Origin: Bacteroidetes bacterium HGW-Bacteroidetes-3
GTDB taxonomy: Bacteria; Bacteroidota; Bacteroidia; Flavobacteriales; Flavobacteriaceae
Reading direction: 5' to 3'
Length of the DNA: 33,961 nt
Assembly (NCBI GenBank): GCA_002842505.1
Contig: PHDE01000013.1
Location: forward strand, 1 to 33,961
Shown here one piece after another: positions 8,862 through 19,067 of this stretch (within the stretch, counting starts at the first letter, position 1; each line of letters starts with the position of its first letter). The position numbers were made by a program, and so were the translations under genes. Under the pieces are notes generated by a model. It searched no databases and was not told the origin of the DNA. It was given only the letters and a program-made list of their open reading frames with translations.

Positions 8862-8930
8862 AAAATAAATTTACGCCACAAAGGTAAAACAAATTATCAC
8901 TAATTTTGCGTTTAAATAATAACATCCTTT

Positions 8931-9593
8931 ATGTTTGAGGCAAAAGAAATAACACAACAAAACAATCATTGGATTTCACTTGTTTTTTTGGCGATTCTTA
9001 TTTTTTTAACACTGGCTAAAGTTTTGTATAAAGATCGGTTGCTTCATACAACCGCCTTATTTTTATCCAAAAAATACCTTTTTATTTATTTTGGGAAAGA
9101 AAAGAATGATATTATAAATTTATTTCAGTTTTTATTGTTTTTGGTGCAAATTTTATCAATTTCCCTATTGTTTTTTTTTGCAAATAATTTGTGGCAGTTT
9201 TCGCCGGTGCTCAACGATTTAAAAGGATATTTATTGCTAATTTCCGGTCTCTGTATGTATTTTTGTGTGAGATATTTAATTGGATTGTCTTTGGCTGAAA
9301 TATTTAACATAAAAAACAAATATAATAGAATTGTTTATGAAAAGGTTGGTTATTTTAACAACTTAATATTGTGGATATTGCCTTTTTTAATGTTGAGCAT
9401 TTATACCAATAATTATAAAGAATTATTTTTTAAGATTACCTTTTTTGTATTCGCAATTTTATTGATTTTGAGGTACAGTTTAGTTCTTGGAAATAATAAA
9501 AAGCTCATAGTTAACAACTTATTTTATTTTATTTTGTACCTTTGCGCACTTGAAATAGCGCCTTTGGCAATTATTTTAAAATTAACAATTTAA
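8931..9593 (+). CDS. DUF4271 domain-containing membrane protein
   Basis: 220 aa multi-TM ORF upstream of hemD; TAATTTTG -7-like box at 8901-8908. Confidence 0.8.
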   Translation: MFEAKEITQQNNHWISLVFLAILIFLTLAKVLYKDRLLHTTALFLSKKYLFIYFGKEKNDIINLFQFLLFLVQILSISLLFFFANNLWQFSPVLNDLKGYLLLISGLCMYFCVRYLIGLSLAEIFNIKNKYNRIVYEKVGYFNNLILWILPFLMLSIYTNNYKELFFKITFFVFAILLILRYSLVLGNNKKLIVNNLFYFILYLCALEIAPLAIILKLTI

Positions 9594-9609
9594 AACAAAA
9601 TTGAAGTTT

Positions 9610-10371
9610 ATGAAAGTGAAAACAATTTTGGTTTCCCAACCAACTCCAAAAACGGAAAACTCCCCATATTTAGAATTATCGGAAAAACAAAAAGTTAAAA
9701 TCGACTTTAGGCCATTTATTCATGTTGAAGGTGTTTCTGCAAAAGAGGTAAGAGCCCAAAAAATTGATTTAAAAAATTATACTGCAATTATTTTGACCAG
9801 CAGAAATGCAGTTGACCACTTTTTTAGAATTGCTGAAGACATGAGGTTTCCGGTTCCCGACGATATGAAATACTTTTGTGAATCTGAAGCTGTAGCTTAC
9901 TATTTACAGAAATATGTGGTATATCGCAAACGTAAAATTTATGTGGGCGAACGCACTTTTGCGGATTTGGCGAAAATTATAAAAAAATATAAAGACGAAA
10001 AGTTTTTATTGCCTTGTTCAGATAAACTTAAAGATATAGTGCCTCAAACTTTAAATGAAATCAGTGTAAATTGGGAGCGTGGCACTTTTTATAGGACATT
10101 GATTAGCGATTTAACTGATTTAGAGAATGTGTTTTATGATGTGTTGGTTTTCTTTAGCCCGTCAGGAATTGATTCCCTTTTTCAAAATTTCCCTGATTTT
10201 AAACAAAATGAAACACGAATTGCGGCATTTGGAAATTCAACCATAAAAGCGGCGACTGATGCTGGATTAAAATGTAATATTCAAGCGCCAACGCCTGAAT
10301 CGCCTTCTATGACGATGGCTTTGGAAAAATACATTATTGAAGTCAACAAAAAGCAACCCTGCGATAAATAA
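9610..10371 (+). CDS. hemD: Uroporphyrinogen-III synthase
   Basis: ORF 9601..10371 with internal ATG at 9610; VKTILVSQPTPK, TAIILTSRNAVDHFF, FFSPSGIDSLFQNFP, AAFGNSTIKAATDAGL. Confidence 0.9.
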   Translation: MKVKTILVSQPTPKTENSPYLELSEKQKVKIDFRPFIHVEGVSAKEVRAQKIDLKNYTAIILTSRNAVDHFFRIAEDMRFPVPDDMKYFCESEAVAYYLQKYVVYRKRKIYVGERTFADLAKIIKKYKDEKFLLPCSDKLKDIVPQTLNEISVNWERGTFYRTLISDLTDLENVFYDVLVFFSPSGIDSLFQNFPDFKQNETRIAAFGNSTIKAATDAGLKCNIQAPTPESPSMTMALEKYIIEVNKKQPCDK

Positions 10372-10380
10372 TTTTAAAAA

Positions 10381-10400
10381 AACCGAGTTTTAACTCGGTT
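10381..10400. terminator. Bidirectional terminator between convergent hemD and radA
   Basis: AACCGAGT-TTTA-ACTCGGTT followed by TTTTTT on plus and preceded by AAAAAA. Confidence 0.85.
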
Positions 10401-10403
10401 TTT

Positions 10404-11762
10404 TTATGAAAATAAGTTTCCGAAAACGTCTTCAACCTTTGTGACTTTTACCACTTTTATTTTGTGTCCGCTATTGCTGATTTTATTAAATTTTGAGATA
10501 AATATTTTGTGAAATCCGAGTTTTTCCGCTTCCATAATGCGTTGCTCCACACGGTTTACCGGACGAATTTCACCTGTTAGGCCAATTTCGGCGGCAAAAC
10601 AAAAATCCTGCGCAATAGGAACATCTTCATTAGAAGATAAAATAGCGCAGATTACGGCTAAATCAATGGCTGGATCATCTACTTTTATGCCACCTGCAAT
10701 ATTTAAAAACACGTCTTTTGCGCCCAATCTAAATCCGGCCCGTTTTTCCAAAACCGCCAAAAGCATGTTTAGTCGCTTGGTGTCGTAGCCAGTTGCCGAG
10801 CGTTGTGGGGTTCCGTAAACTGCCGTGCTTACAAGCGCTTGAACTTCAATCATTAAAGGACGCATACCTTCTAAAGTGGCGGCAATTGCGGTGCCGCTTA
10901 AATCTTCTTCTTTTTGGGAAATCAATATTTCTGAAGGGTTTTCAACCTCTCTCAAACCAAAGGACTGCATTTCATAAATGCCAATTTCTGCGGTGGAACC
11001 AAATCTGTTTTTTTGGGCGCGCACAATGCGATACGCGTGATTTCTGTCGCCTTCAAACTGCAGCACAACATCTACCATATGCTCTAAAACTTTTGGGCCG
11101 GCAATATTGCCGTCTTTTGTGATGTGGCCAATTAATAACACTGGCGTAGCGGTTTCTTTGGCAAACTTAATGAGTTCGGCAGTTGTTTCCCTAATTTGTG
11201 AAATTGAGCCGGGAGAAGCATCAATATATTCGGTATAAAGTGTTTGAATGGAATCTATGACAACAACTTCTGGTTGTACTTCTTCAATGGCCCTAAAAAT
11301 ATTTTGGGTATTTGTTTCGGTTAAAATTAAACAATCGGTATTTAAATTTTGAAGCCGTTCAGCACGCATTTTTATTTGTGACTGACTTTCTTCACCCGAA
11401 ACATACAATACTTTTTTTTGCATTGTCAAGGCAATTTGCAAGAGCAACGTTGATTTCCCGATTCCGGGTTCGCCTCCCAACAGCAACATAGAGCCTTTTA
11501 CCAAACCGCCACCCAAAACCCTGTCGAGCTCGTTATTTTTGGTTGAAATTCGGTCTTCTTTATCAAGTAAAATATCGTTAATTTTTAAGGCTTTATTGGC
11601 TTTTTTTGGTGAGGCGGACTGTTTCCAGTTTCTTTTTTCTTCTGCCTGTATCACTTCTTCAACAATGGTATTCCACTCGTTGCATGAAGTGCATTGCCCC
11701 AGCCATTTGGCATATTGTGCGCCACAATTTTGACAAAAAAACAGTGTTTTGGTTTTGGCCAT
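10404..11762 (-). CDS. radA: DNA repair protein RadA
   Basis: 452 aa; CxxC zinc finger (FFCQNCGAQYAKWLGQCTSCNEWNT), Walker A GGEPGIGKSTLL, KNRFG motif, Lon-like C-terminus. Confidence 0.97.
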   Translation of the reverse strand: MAKTKTLFFCQNCGAQYAKWLGQCTSCNEWNTIVEEVIQAEEKRNWKQSASPKKANKALKINDILLDKEDRISTKNNELDRVLGGGLVKGSMLLLGGEPGIGKSTLLLQIALTMQKKVLYVSGEESQSQIKMRAERLQNLNTDCLILTETNTQNIFRAIEEVQPEVVVIDSIQTLYTEYIDASPGSISQIRETTAELIKFAKETATPVLLIGHITKDGNIAGPKVLEHMVDVVLQFEGDRNHAYRIVRAQKNRFGSTAEIGIYEMQSFGLREVENPSEILISQKEEDLSGTAIAATLEGMRPLMIEVQALVSTAVYGTPQRSATGYDTKRLNMLLAVLEKRAGFRLGAKDVFLNIAGGIKVDDPAIDLAVICAILSSNEDVPIAQDFCFAAEIGLTGEIRPVNRVEQRIMEAEKLGFHKIFISKFNKISNSGHKIKVVKVTKVEDVFGNLFS

Positions 11763-12057
11763 TTTAAATTTTTATTGAAGAGGTAAATATAGGAAGAATA
11801 ATGCGTTGTTTATAACGGTAAAGTGCCTAAAATTAATTAGCCAATTCGATAATTATTAATTTCAGTTATTTGATTTTATACAATCCACGTATTTTATGAT
11901 AAAAACCAAGTTAAAAATTATAGAAAAAAATTCAATCATAATTTGTATTTAACCGCAAGGGACGCAAGAAAAAAAACGCAAAGTGCGCCATTTTTTTTTG
12001 GTTAACATTTGATTACGCCATTTTTAAAATCGTAGGTCAAAAATCGTAAATAAATTT

Positions 12058-12150
12058 GCGTTAGGGGTTGCAGTGAAAACCTTTTTGCGCTTTTTTAGCG
12101 AAAAAAGTTTGGAACGAAAAACCCGACCCGCCAGTTGGCGGGGAACGCCC
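12058..12150 (+). repeat. Structured intergenic element of a family I believe is recurrent in flavobacteria
   Basis: GCGTTAGGGGTTGCAGTGAAAACCTTTTTGCGCTTTTTTAGCGAAAAAAGTTTGGAACGAAAAACCCGACCCGCCAGTTGGCGGGGAACGCCC; stem 12081-12107 (CTTTTT.CGC/GCG.AAAAAG) and CCCGCC-AGTT-GGCGGG (12127-12142). Confidence 0.6.
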
Positions 12151-12196
12151 ACCAAAACGGTCGGCAGGCCCAAAATATCAGTTTAATTTTATGAAT

Positions 12197-13174
12197 TTAT
12201 TTGTGCCGTAATCTGTTGTAAATTGGAATTAACAAAAAGGAAAGTCCGCCAAATATAATCACCATTAAGGTTTGGGCAGTCCACATAATCCACCCGAAAG
12301 CGCGTGCGGGATTGTCTTCAATATGATATAAAATGAGTGCGCTTGCCACAAAAACAGGATACGTTCCCAAGCCGCCGTTTGTTAGCGCCATACTAAAACC
12401 GCCCACCACAAAAGCCACAATGATGGCCGCGAAAGGAAGGTTGGTGGTTTCGGGCAATGAAAAGGTAACTGCATAAAACATAAGCACATACATTACCCAA
12501 ATAAAAATGGTGTGAAAAAGAAATGCCCATTTCTTTTGCATGGTAATAATACTTTTTATGCCATCGATTAATCCTTTTATGAATATAAATATTTTTATAA
12601 TAAATGGATGTTTTGATTTTTTAAGTACACGGTAGGTTATAAATCCGGCTAAAGGCATGCCCACTAAAAAAATAATTTTTAAATAGAGGTCACCTTCTCT
12701 GTCTTCTTTAAAAAGGTAGCCGCTCATGAGTTCGGTTTGCAAGAAAAAAGCTACGCCTGTTATTAAAAGCAACATAATTACATCGGCAACGCGTTCTGCA
12801 ACAATGGTTCCTATGGCTTTTTCAAATGGAATATTTTCGTATTTTTTAATGGTTGCCGCTCGTGCGAATTCACCTGATCGGGGAATAAATAAGTTGAGCA
12901 AATAAGCGATTAAAACCGTCATAACGCTATTGGCAAACTTTGGTCTGTAACCCAAAGGCTCTAACAAAAACTGCCAGCGATAAGCGCGTGACAAATGGCT
13001 TAAAATTCCAAAAAACAAAGACAAGACCACCCACCAATAATTTGCCGTTTTAAAGGAGGTTTTTATGGATTGAATGTCGGAAGGCGTTAATTTTGATATG
13101 GAGTACCAAATTAAAAAAACTCCCAAGGCTATTGGGAGTGTCACAAAACTTATTTTTTTTAATTTGTTGATCAA
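12197..13174 (-). CDS. Flippase-like / lysylphosphatidylglycerol synthase TM-region family protein
   Basis: 325 aa multi-TM; LSHLSRAYRWQFLLEPLGYRPKFANSVMTVLIAYLLNLFIPRSGEFARAATIKKYENIPFEKAIGTIVAERVADV. Confidence 0.85.
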   Translation of the reverse strand: MINKLKKISFVTLPIALGVFLIWYSISKLTPSDIQSIKTSFKTANYWWVVLSLFFGILSHLSRAYRWQFLLEPLGYRPKFANSVMTVLIAYLLNLFIPRSGEFARAATIKKYENIPFEKAIGTIVAERVADVIMLLLITGVAFFLQTELMSGYLFKEDREGDLYLKIIFLVGMPLAGFITYRVLKKSKHPFIIKIFIFIKGLIDGIKSIITMQKKWAFLFHTIFIWVMYVLMFYAVTFSLPETTNLPFAAIIVAFVVGGFSMALTNGGLGTYPVFVASALILYHIEDNPARAFGWIMWTAQTLMVIIFGGLSFLLIPIYNRLRHK

Positions 13175-13175
13175 A

Positions 13176-13526
13176 TTATGTTAACGTATTGTCTTTTTCA
13201 TTAGGAAAAATTAACGAAGGTTTGAATAATTTCGCCTTTTCAAAATCCATAATGCCATAAGAAATAATGATAATAATATCTCCTTTTGCAACTTTTCTGG
13301 CTGCAGGGCCGTTTAGCGTAATTTCTCCGCTTTTTCTTGGGCCTGGGATTACATAAGTTTCGAGGCGTTCGCCATTGTTAATGTTTACAATTTGAACTTT
13401 TTCTCCCTGAATAATATTTGCTGCATCCATTAAATCCTCATCAATAGTTATGCTGCCGATATAATTTAAATCGGCGCCGGTAACTTTAACCCTGTGAATT
13501 TTAGATTTTACGACTTGTATTTGCAT
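13176..13526 (-). CDS. panD: Aspartate 1-decarboxylase
   Basis: 116 aa; [36 protein letters not shown] self-processing site. Confidence 0.96.
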   Translation of the reverse strand: MQIQVVKSKIHRVKVTGADLNYIGSITIDEDLMDAANIIQGEKVQIVNINNGERLETYVIPGPRKSGEITLNGPAARKVAKGDIIIIISYGIMDFEKAKLFKPSLIFPNEKDNTLT

Positions 13527-13564
13527 AATGCAAAATTAATGTTTTTGAATTAAATTGTTAATGT

Positions 13565-14404
13565 TTATAAACTTATATTGTCTATCAGTCTAATTTTTCC
13601 AGCAAAAACGGCTATAAACGCGCGATATTTTTTTGTTGGATTTTTTGTTTCAACGGATAAAAGAGTGTCTTCATCGGCAATTTCAAAATATTCCAGATTG
13701 AACAATGGGTGATTTTTAAATTCATTTCCAACCCATTTCACCACTTCTGAAGCATTTTTTATACCAAATTTAGCTTTGGCTTTTTTAAGTGTTTTATAAA
13801 TGAATGGCGCTGCGGCTCTTTGTTCTTTTGTAAGCCTCACATTTCTTGAGCTCATGGCCAAACCATCCTTTTCTCTGTGAATGGGGCAGGCAATAATTTT
13901 TACGGGAAGATTTCTTTTTTCCACCATTTTGCGAACGATTTGGATTTGCTGAAAATCCTTTTCCCCAAAATAGGCTTTACTGGGTTTCACTATTTCAAAC
14001 AAACGCTCAACAATGGTGCCCACACCGTTAAAATGACCATCCCTAAATTTTCCTTCCATTTGCAATTCCAATCCGTCAAAATCATAAGATTGCGACTGAA
14101 TGTCGTTGTTATAAATTTCTTGTGGAGTTGGGGTAAAAACAATGTCGCAATAAGAAGATTCCAAAAGCGCTAAATCTTTGTCAATTGTTTTTGGATAATT
14201 TATTAAATCATCGGCATTGTCAAACTGCGTTGGGTTCACAAAAATACTCACCACCACTATATCATTTTCCTTTTTTGCCCTTTCCACCAGCGACAAATGT
14301 CCTTCGTGAAGAGCCCCCATAGTTGGCACAAAACCAATAGTGGTGCCGTTTTTTAACGACGCTATTTCTTGCTGTACCGATATAATTTTACTAAAAACTA
14401 ACAT
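13565..14404 (-). CDS. panC: Pantoate--beta-alanine ligase
   Basis: 279 aa; GFVPTMGALHEGHLSLVERAK, SIFVNPTQF, FGEKDFQQ, MSSRN. Confidence 0.97.
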   Translation of the reverse strand: MLVFSKIISVQQEIASLKNGTTIGFVPTMGALHEGHLSLVERAKKENDIVVVSIFVNPTQFDNADDLINYPKTIDKDLALLESSYCDIVFTPTPQEIYNNDIQSQSYDFDGLELQMEGKFRDGHFNGVGTIVERLFEIVKPSKAYFGEKDFQQIQIVRKMVEKRNLPVKIIACPIHREKDGLAMSSRNVRLTKEQRAAAPFIYKTLKKAKAKFGIKNASEVVKWVGNEFKNHPLFNLEYFEIADEDTLLSVETKNPTKKYRAFIAVFAGKIRLIDNISL

Positions 14405-14435
14405 AACGTATTTGTTAATAAACGTTAAAAGCGTG

Positions 14436-14484
14436 CAAACTTACATTTTTCAAGCTAAATTCTGCATAAATTTTCGTAATTTTG
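14436..14484. promoter_or_regulatory. Divergent flavobacterial -7 elements (minus TAAGTTTG 14436-14443 for panC; plus TAATTTTG 14477-14484 for the GT5-like gene)
   Basis: Both match TAnnTTTG and lie 32 and 29 bp upstream of the respective start codons. Confidence 0.6.
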
Positions 14485-14512
14485 CATATTCTTTAAAATT
14501 AAGAGTTGGTTT

Positions 14513-15322
14513 ATGAAAGATAAGAGAGTATTGATCGTTTCTTCAGAAGTTGTTCCTTATTTGCCTGAAAATGAATTGTCAACGACCTCATTTGAAACAG
14601 CAAAAATGATCCACAGCAACGGCGGGCAAACACGAATTTTTATGCCTCGGTTCGGATTGATAAATGAAAGAAGGCATCAACTTCATGAAGTAATTCGTTT
14701 ATCCGGTATGAACTTGGTAATCAACGATATGGATATGCCTTTAATTATCAAGGTTGCTTCAATTCCAAGGGAGAGAATGCAAGTTTATTTCATTGACAAC
14801 GACGAATATTTTAAAAGAAAAGCCTTATTTTCTGATGAAGACAATAACTTATTTGAAGACAATGACGAGCGTGCCATCTTTTTTGCAAAAGGAGTGGTTG
14901 AAACAGTAAAAAAACTAAATTGGTCGCCAGACATTATTCACGTTAATGGATGGATGGCATCACTTTTACCCTTATATATTAAAGAATATTATAAAGATGA
15001 CCCCTTATTTTCGAACAGTAAAATAGTGACTTCGCTGTACAATACCGGTTTTGAGGGTTCTTTAAATAACGAGTTTTTTGAAAAGATTAAGTTTGACGGT
15101 ATTGGAGAATCTAAATATAAAACCATTATCAAGCCAACCTACACAAACCTTTTAATTAATGCCATTGAAAATTCTGACGCGGTTATTAAAGCAAGTGAAC
15201 AACTTCCAAATGATTTGCTTGATTACTTAAAAACTTGCGACAAACCAGTGTTGGATTATTATCCAATAAGTGAATTTGACAGTGCGTACACCAATTTTTA
15301 CTTAAACAAAGTTTTATCATAA
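14513..15322 (+). CDS. Glycogen/starch synthase-like protein (GT5 N-terminal region only)
   Basis: 269 aa; RVLIVSSEVVPYLPENELSTTSFETAKMIHSNGGQTRIFMPRFG, DIIHVNGWMASLLPLYIKEYY; no C-terminal GT-B half. Confidence 0.8.
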   Translation: MKDKRVLIVSSEVVPYLPENELSTTSFETAKMIHSNGGQTRIFMPRFGLINERRHQLHEVIRLSGMNLVINDMDMPLIIKVASIPRERMQVYFIDNDEYFKRKALFSDEDNNLFEDNDERAIFFAKGVVETVKKLNWSPDIIHVNGWMASLLPLYIKEYYKDDPLFSNSKIVTSLYNTGFEGSLNNEFFEKIKFDGIGESKYKTIIKPTYTNLLINAIENSDAVIKASEQLPNDLLDYLKTCDKPVLDYYPISEFDSAYTNFYLNKVLS

Positions 15323-15340
15323 AAAATCCAAAATTTATAT

Positions 15341-16873
15341 ATGGCAATTAAAGTTGTAAATGCTTTAAAATATTTAGGGCTGTTCTCAATAGTATTTTTT
15401 ACTATAATATCGTGCGAAAAAGAAATTGAAAGTATTGGCGTTAACCTGGTTAACAATAATAATTTCACCATAAATAAAGACACTTCAGAAGTTTTGGCGA
15501 CCAATGAAAATATTGTCAGCGTTCCAACTAGCGGAACCACAGTTACGCAGTATTTATTGGGGGTTTATTCCGACAATGAATTTGGAACGTTAAAAGCGTC
15601 CATTGTGTCGCAATTGAATCTGCCTGCAATTGGAACTGCCTATAACTACGGAACAAATTACACCATTGATTCTGTGGTAATGTCCATTCCTTATCAGGTT
15701 ACCAAAGGCGTTAAACAAAGCGACGGAAAACCAACGTTTACCATTGATTCTGTTTTTGGTGATGCCAATGTTGAATTTCAATTGGGTGTTTATGAGCTTA
15801 AAACATTTCTGAATACTTTAGATCCGAACGATCCTTCAAAACCTGCGGTTTATTATTCAGACAAAGAATTTTTAAAAGGTGATACGCCGTTTTATTTGGG
15901 GAATTTTAAAGTAAACCCTAACGATACCGTATCTTATATAAAAAGATTTATGCCCAATGGCAGCACTGTTTATAAGATTGACACCGTTAAACTGGCAGAT
16001 GTAAGTCCGAGTATTAAAATTCCGTTAAATAAAAGTGCAATTCAACAACTTTTTGTGGACAATGCTGCCGGAGCTGAGTTTCAAACTCTTGATAATTTTC
16101 AACATTTTTTTAGGGGTTTTTATATTGAAGCGAAGGAATTAACTTCCAATAAATCGCATCTGGTTTCATTGGCAATGGCAAATGCCAAAATGATTATTTA
16201 TTATTCAAAAGATGAAAATGAAGAAGCTGCTGTTGATTTAAACAATAACGGCGTAAAAGGTGAACAGGGAGTTAGAACCAAGCACAATTTCGATTTTTCA
16301 TTTGGCACCCTAAAAGCAAATCTGTTTGAAAGAGATGTTGCCGCACCGCATCAAAGTGGCGAAAACAGGCTGTATGTGCAGGGAGCGGCAGGTTCAATAG
16401 CAAAAATTGATTTGTTTCAAAATGAAAATTTGGTCGATTTACAAGATAATAATTGGCTGATTAATGATGCAAGCTTGATTTTTTATGTGGATCAAAATGC
16501 GGCCAGCAACATAGTGCCAAATCAATTGTATTTATACAACTATGACGAAAAAACACAAATGGTTGATATTATGAATGAAGGATTGGCGGCAGTTGGCGGC
16601 TTTTTGGAAAGAGACGCAGAAGGAAAACCTTTCCGATATGTTTTTAAAATCACCGATTATATCTCAAGATTGTTAATAACCAATGAGCCACTTAGCTTGG
16701 TGAAATTAGGGTTGAAGGTTTTTAATCCGTCAGATGTTCCTGTCAATATTTTAGATACAAAAATTAAAGATTTCAGCTGGACGCCAAAGGGAGTTGTTTT
16801 ATTTGGGCAAGACCCAAGTTTTGGTGATAAAAGAGTAAAACTGGAAATATCTTATTCAAAAATAAATAATTAA
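15341..16873 (+). CDS. DUF4270 domain-containing lipoprotein
   Basis: 510 aa; lipobox IISCEKEIESIGVNLV; located before glmS. Confidence 0.85.
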   Translation: MAIKVVNALKYLGLFSIVFFTIISCEKEIESIGVNLVNNNNFTINKDTSEVLATNENIVSVPTSGTTVTQYLLGVYSDNEFGTLKASIVSQLNLPAIGTAYNYGTNYTIDSVVMSIPYQVTKGVKQSDGKPTFTIDSVFGDANVEFQLGVYELKTFLNTLDPNDPSKPAVYYSDKEFLKGDTPFYLGNFKVNPNDTVSYIKRFMPNGSTVYKIDTVKLADVSPSIKIPLNKSAIQQLFVDNAAGAEFQTLDNFQHFFRGFYIEAKELTSNKSHLVSLAMANAKMIIYYSKDENEEAAVDLNNNGVKGEQGVRTKHNFDFSFGTLKANLFERDVAAPHQSGENRLYVQGAAGSIAKIDLFQNENLVDLQDNNWLINDASLIFYVDQNAASNIVPNQLYLYNYDEKTQMVDIMNEGLAAVGGFLERDAEGKPFRYVFKITDYISRLLITNEPLSLVKLGLKVFNPSDVPVNILDTKIKDFSWTPKGVVLFGQDPSFGDKRVKLEISYSKINN

Positions 16874-16888
16874 AAATACATAATTGCG

Positions 16889-18739
16889 ATGTGTGGAATT
16901 GCAGGTTATTTAGGATTTAGAAAAGCATACCCAATAGTAATCAACGGATTACAGCGGTTGGAATATAGAGGTTATGACAGTGCGGGAGTTGTATTGCTCG
17001 ACGGCAATGAAATGAGCCTGTATAAAACAAAAGGAAAAGTTTCTGATTTAAAAAAAATCACCAGACAAAAAAATGTTGAAGGCAATTTGGCATTGGGCCA
17101 TACCCGTTGGGCAACACACGGGATTCCGAGTGATGAAAATTCGCATCCGCATCTTTCAAACTCAGGAAATTTAGTGATTGTCCATAATGGAATTATTGAA
17201 AATTATGACACCATAAAAAAGGAACTCATAACAAGAGGATATACTTTTAAAAGTGATACGGACACCGAAGTTTTAATCAATTTAATAGAAGAGATTAAAA
17301 TTAAAAATAAATGCAAATTGGGAAAAGCCGTTCAAATGGCCCTAACCAGTGTTGTTGGCGCTTATGCAATTGCCGTTTTTGATATTGCAAAACCCGATGA
17401 AATAATTGTAGCCAAATTAGGAAGTCCGATAGCGATTGGCATTGGTGAGAACAACACAGAGTTTTTTGTAGCTTCAGATGCATCACCTTTTATAGAGTAC
17501 ACCAGAAATGCCATTTATTTAGACGATGAGGAATTGGCAGTTATTAAATTGGGCAAAGATATAAGAATTCGTAAAATTCAAGACAATACTGAGGTAGAAC
17601 CTGATATTCAGCAATTAAAACTTAATTTAGAGCAAATTGAAAAAGGTGGTTTCAATCATTTTATGCTCAAAGAAATTCACGAACAGCCACACGCCATTTT
17701 AGACGCTTACAGAGGAAGACTTCTAGCCTCAAAAGGCCTGATAAAAATGGGCAGTGTTGACAACAATATTTCAAGATTTTTAAATGCTAACCGTATTGTC
17801 ATTGTGGCTTGTGGAACTTCTTGGCACGCCGGGCTGGTGGCTGAATATTTGTTTGAAGATTTGGCGCGCATTCCTGTTGAAGTAGAATATGCCTCGGAAT
17901 TTAGGTACAGAAATCCGATTATAAACAAAAATGATATTGTAATTGCCATTTCACAATCGGGCGAAACTGCCGATACATTGGCGGCCATAAAATTGGCAAA
18001 ATCTAAAGGCGCTTTTGTATTTGGGGTTTGCAACGTAGTTGGTTCTTCCATCGCACGAGAAACAGACACAGGCGCTTATACGCACGCCGGGCCGGAAATT
18101 GGCGTGGCTTCAACCAAAGCATTTACCACACAAATCACCGTTCTTGCCTTAATGGCATTAAAACTTGGTAATTTAAAAGGGGAACTTTCAAACTCTATGT
18201 ATCACCATTATATCCAGGAAATGAGTTTAATTCCGGGGAAAGTGGAAGAGGTTTTGAAAATGGATAAAGAAATTGAAAAAATTGCGGCAATTTATAAAGA
18301 TGCCCCAAACTGTTTGTATTTGGGTAGAGGCTATAACTTTCCTGTGGCTTTGGAAGGCGCTTTAAAATTGAAGGAGATTTCTTATATTCATGCAGAAGGA
18401 TATCCAGCTGCCGAAATGAAACACGGACCAATCGCTTTAATTGATGAACACATGCCGGTGATTGTTATTGCCACCAAAAAGGGTCATTATGACAAAGTGG
18501 TAAGCAACATTCAAGAAATAAAAGCACGGAACGGTAAAATTATTGCCATTGTAACCAAAGGCGATACTATTGTTAGGGATATTGCAGACCATGTGATTGA
18601 AATTCCGGAAACCGAGGAAGCTTTTACACCACTTCTGTCAACAATTCCATTGCAATTGTTATCGTATTATATCGCAGTAATGCGCGGTTGTAATGTAGAT
18701 CAGCCAAGAAATTTGGCGAAATCGGTTACGGTGGAGTAA
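16889..18739 (+). CDS. glmS: Glutamine--fructose-6-phosphate transaminase (isomerizing)
   Basis: 616 aa; MCGIAGYLG N-terminal Cys nucleophile, RLEYRGYDSAG, SIS domains, C-terminal DQPRNLAKSVTVE. Confidence 0.98.
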   Translation: MCGIAGYLGFRKAYPIVINGLQRLEYRGYDSAGVVLLDGNEMSLYKTKGKVSDLKKITRQKNVEGNLALGHTRWATHGIPSDENSHPHLSNSGNLVIVHNGIIENYDTIKKELITRGYTFKSDTDTEVLINLIEEIKIKNKCKLGKAVQMALTSVVGAYAIAVFDIAKPDEIIVAKLGSPIAIGIGENNTEFFVASDASPFIEYTRNAIYLDDEELAVIKLGKDIRIRKIQDNTEVEPDIQQLKLNLEQIEKGGFNHFMLKEIHEQPHAILDAYRGRLLASKGLIKMGSVDNNISRFLNANRIVIVACGTSWHAGLVAEYLFEDLARIPVEVEYASEFRYRNPIINKNDIVIAISQSGETADTLAAIKLAKSKGAFVFGVCNVVGSSIARETDTGAYTHAGPEIGVASTKAFTTQITVLALMALKLGNLKGELSNSMYHHYIQEMSLIPGKVEEVLKMDKEIEKIAAIYKDAPNCLYLGRGYNFPVALEGALKLKEISYIHAEGYPAAEMKHGPIALIDEHMPVIVIATKKGHYDKVVSNIQEIKARNGKIIAIVTKGDTIVRDIADHVIEIPETEEAFTPLLSTIPLQLLSYYIAVMRGCNVDQPRNLAKSVTVE

Positions 18740-18791
18740 CGACAAGCAAATTCCACCAACCCTTCAAAAATATTTTAAGAACTAACATCAA

Positions 18792-18824
18792 CAAAACACT
18801 TGTGCTAAAAGTACAGGTGTTTTG
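18792..18824. terminator. Hairpin between glmS and the minus-strand small ORF; possible terminator
   Basis: CAAAACACTTGT-GCTAAAAGT-ACAGGTGTTTTG, 11 of 12 pairs; no long T-tract. Confidence 0.45.
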
Positions 18825-18903
18825 CAGTAAAAACAACAGATTTCTCCTTCAGTTTAATACTTTAGAATAATTCACATCCCGCACTATTAGATTTATATAG
18901 TAC

Positions 18904-19020
18904 TTAAATACAAACTTTCACAATCCATATAAGGTTAAAGAGGCTTAAACCAAAAACAAGTAAAATAACCGTAAGGAACAACACCAGTTGTGTGTTTTTT
19001 TCAAAAAAAAGTTTTTTCAT
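18904..19020 (-). CDS. Small ORF, predicted single-TM 38-aa protein
   Basis: ATG..TAA on minus: MKKLFFEKNTQLVLFLTVILLVFGLSLFNLIWIVKVCI. Consensus promoter 48-78 bp upstream. Below the ORF-track length cutoff. Confidence 0.5.
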   Translation of the reverse strand: MKKLFFEKNTQLVLFLTVILLVFGLSLFNLIWIVKVCI

Positions 19021-19067
19021 AGCGTTTTTAAAATAATTTTAAATGAGGGGAATTTAATATTACCTAA

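Noticed and set aside
15298-15540. Minus-strand 80-aa ORF between the GT5-like and DUF4270 genes
   Set aside because: Almost entirely antisense to the DUF4270 lipoprotein start; no family resemblance.
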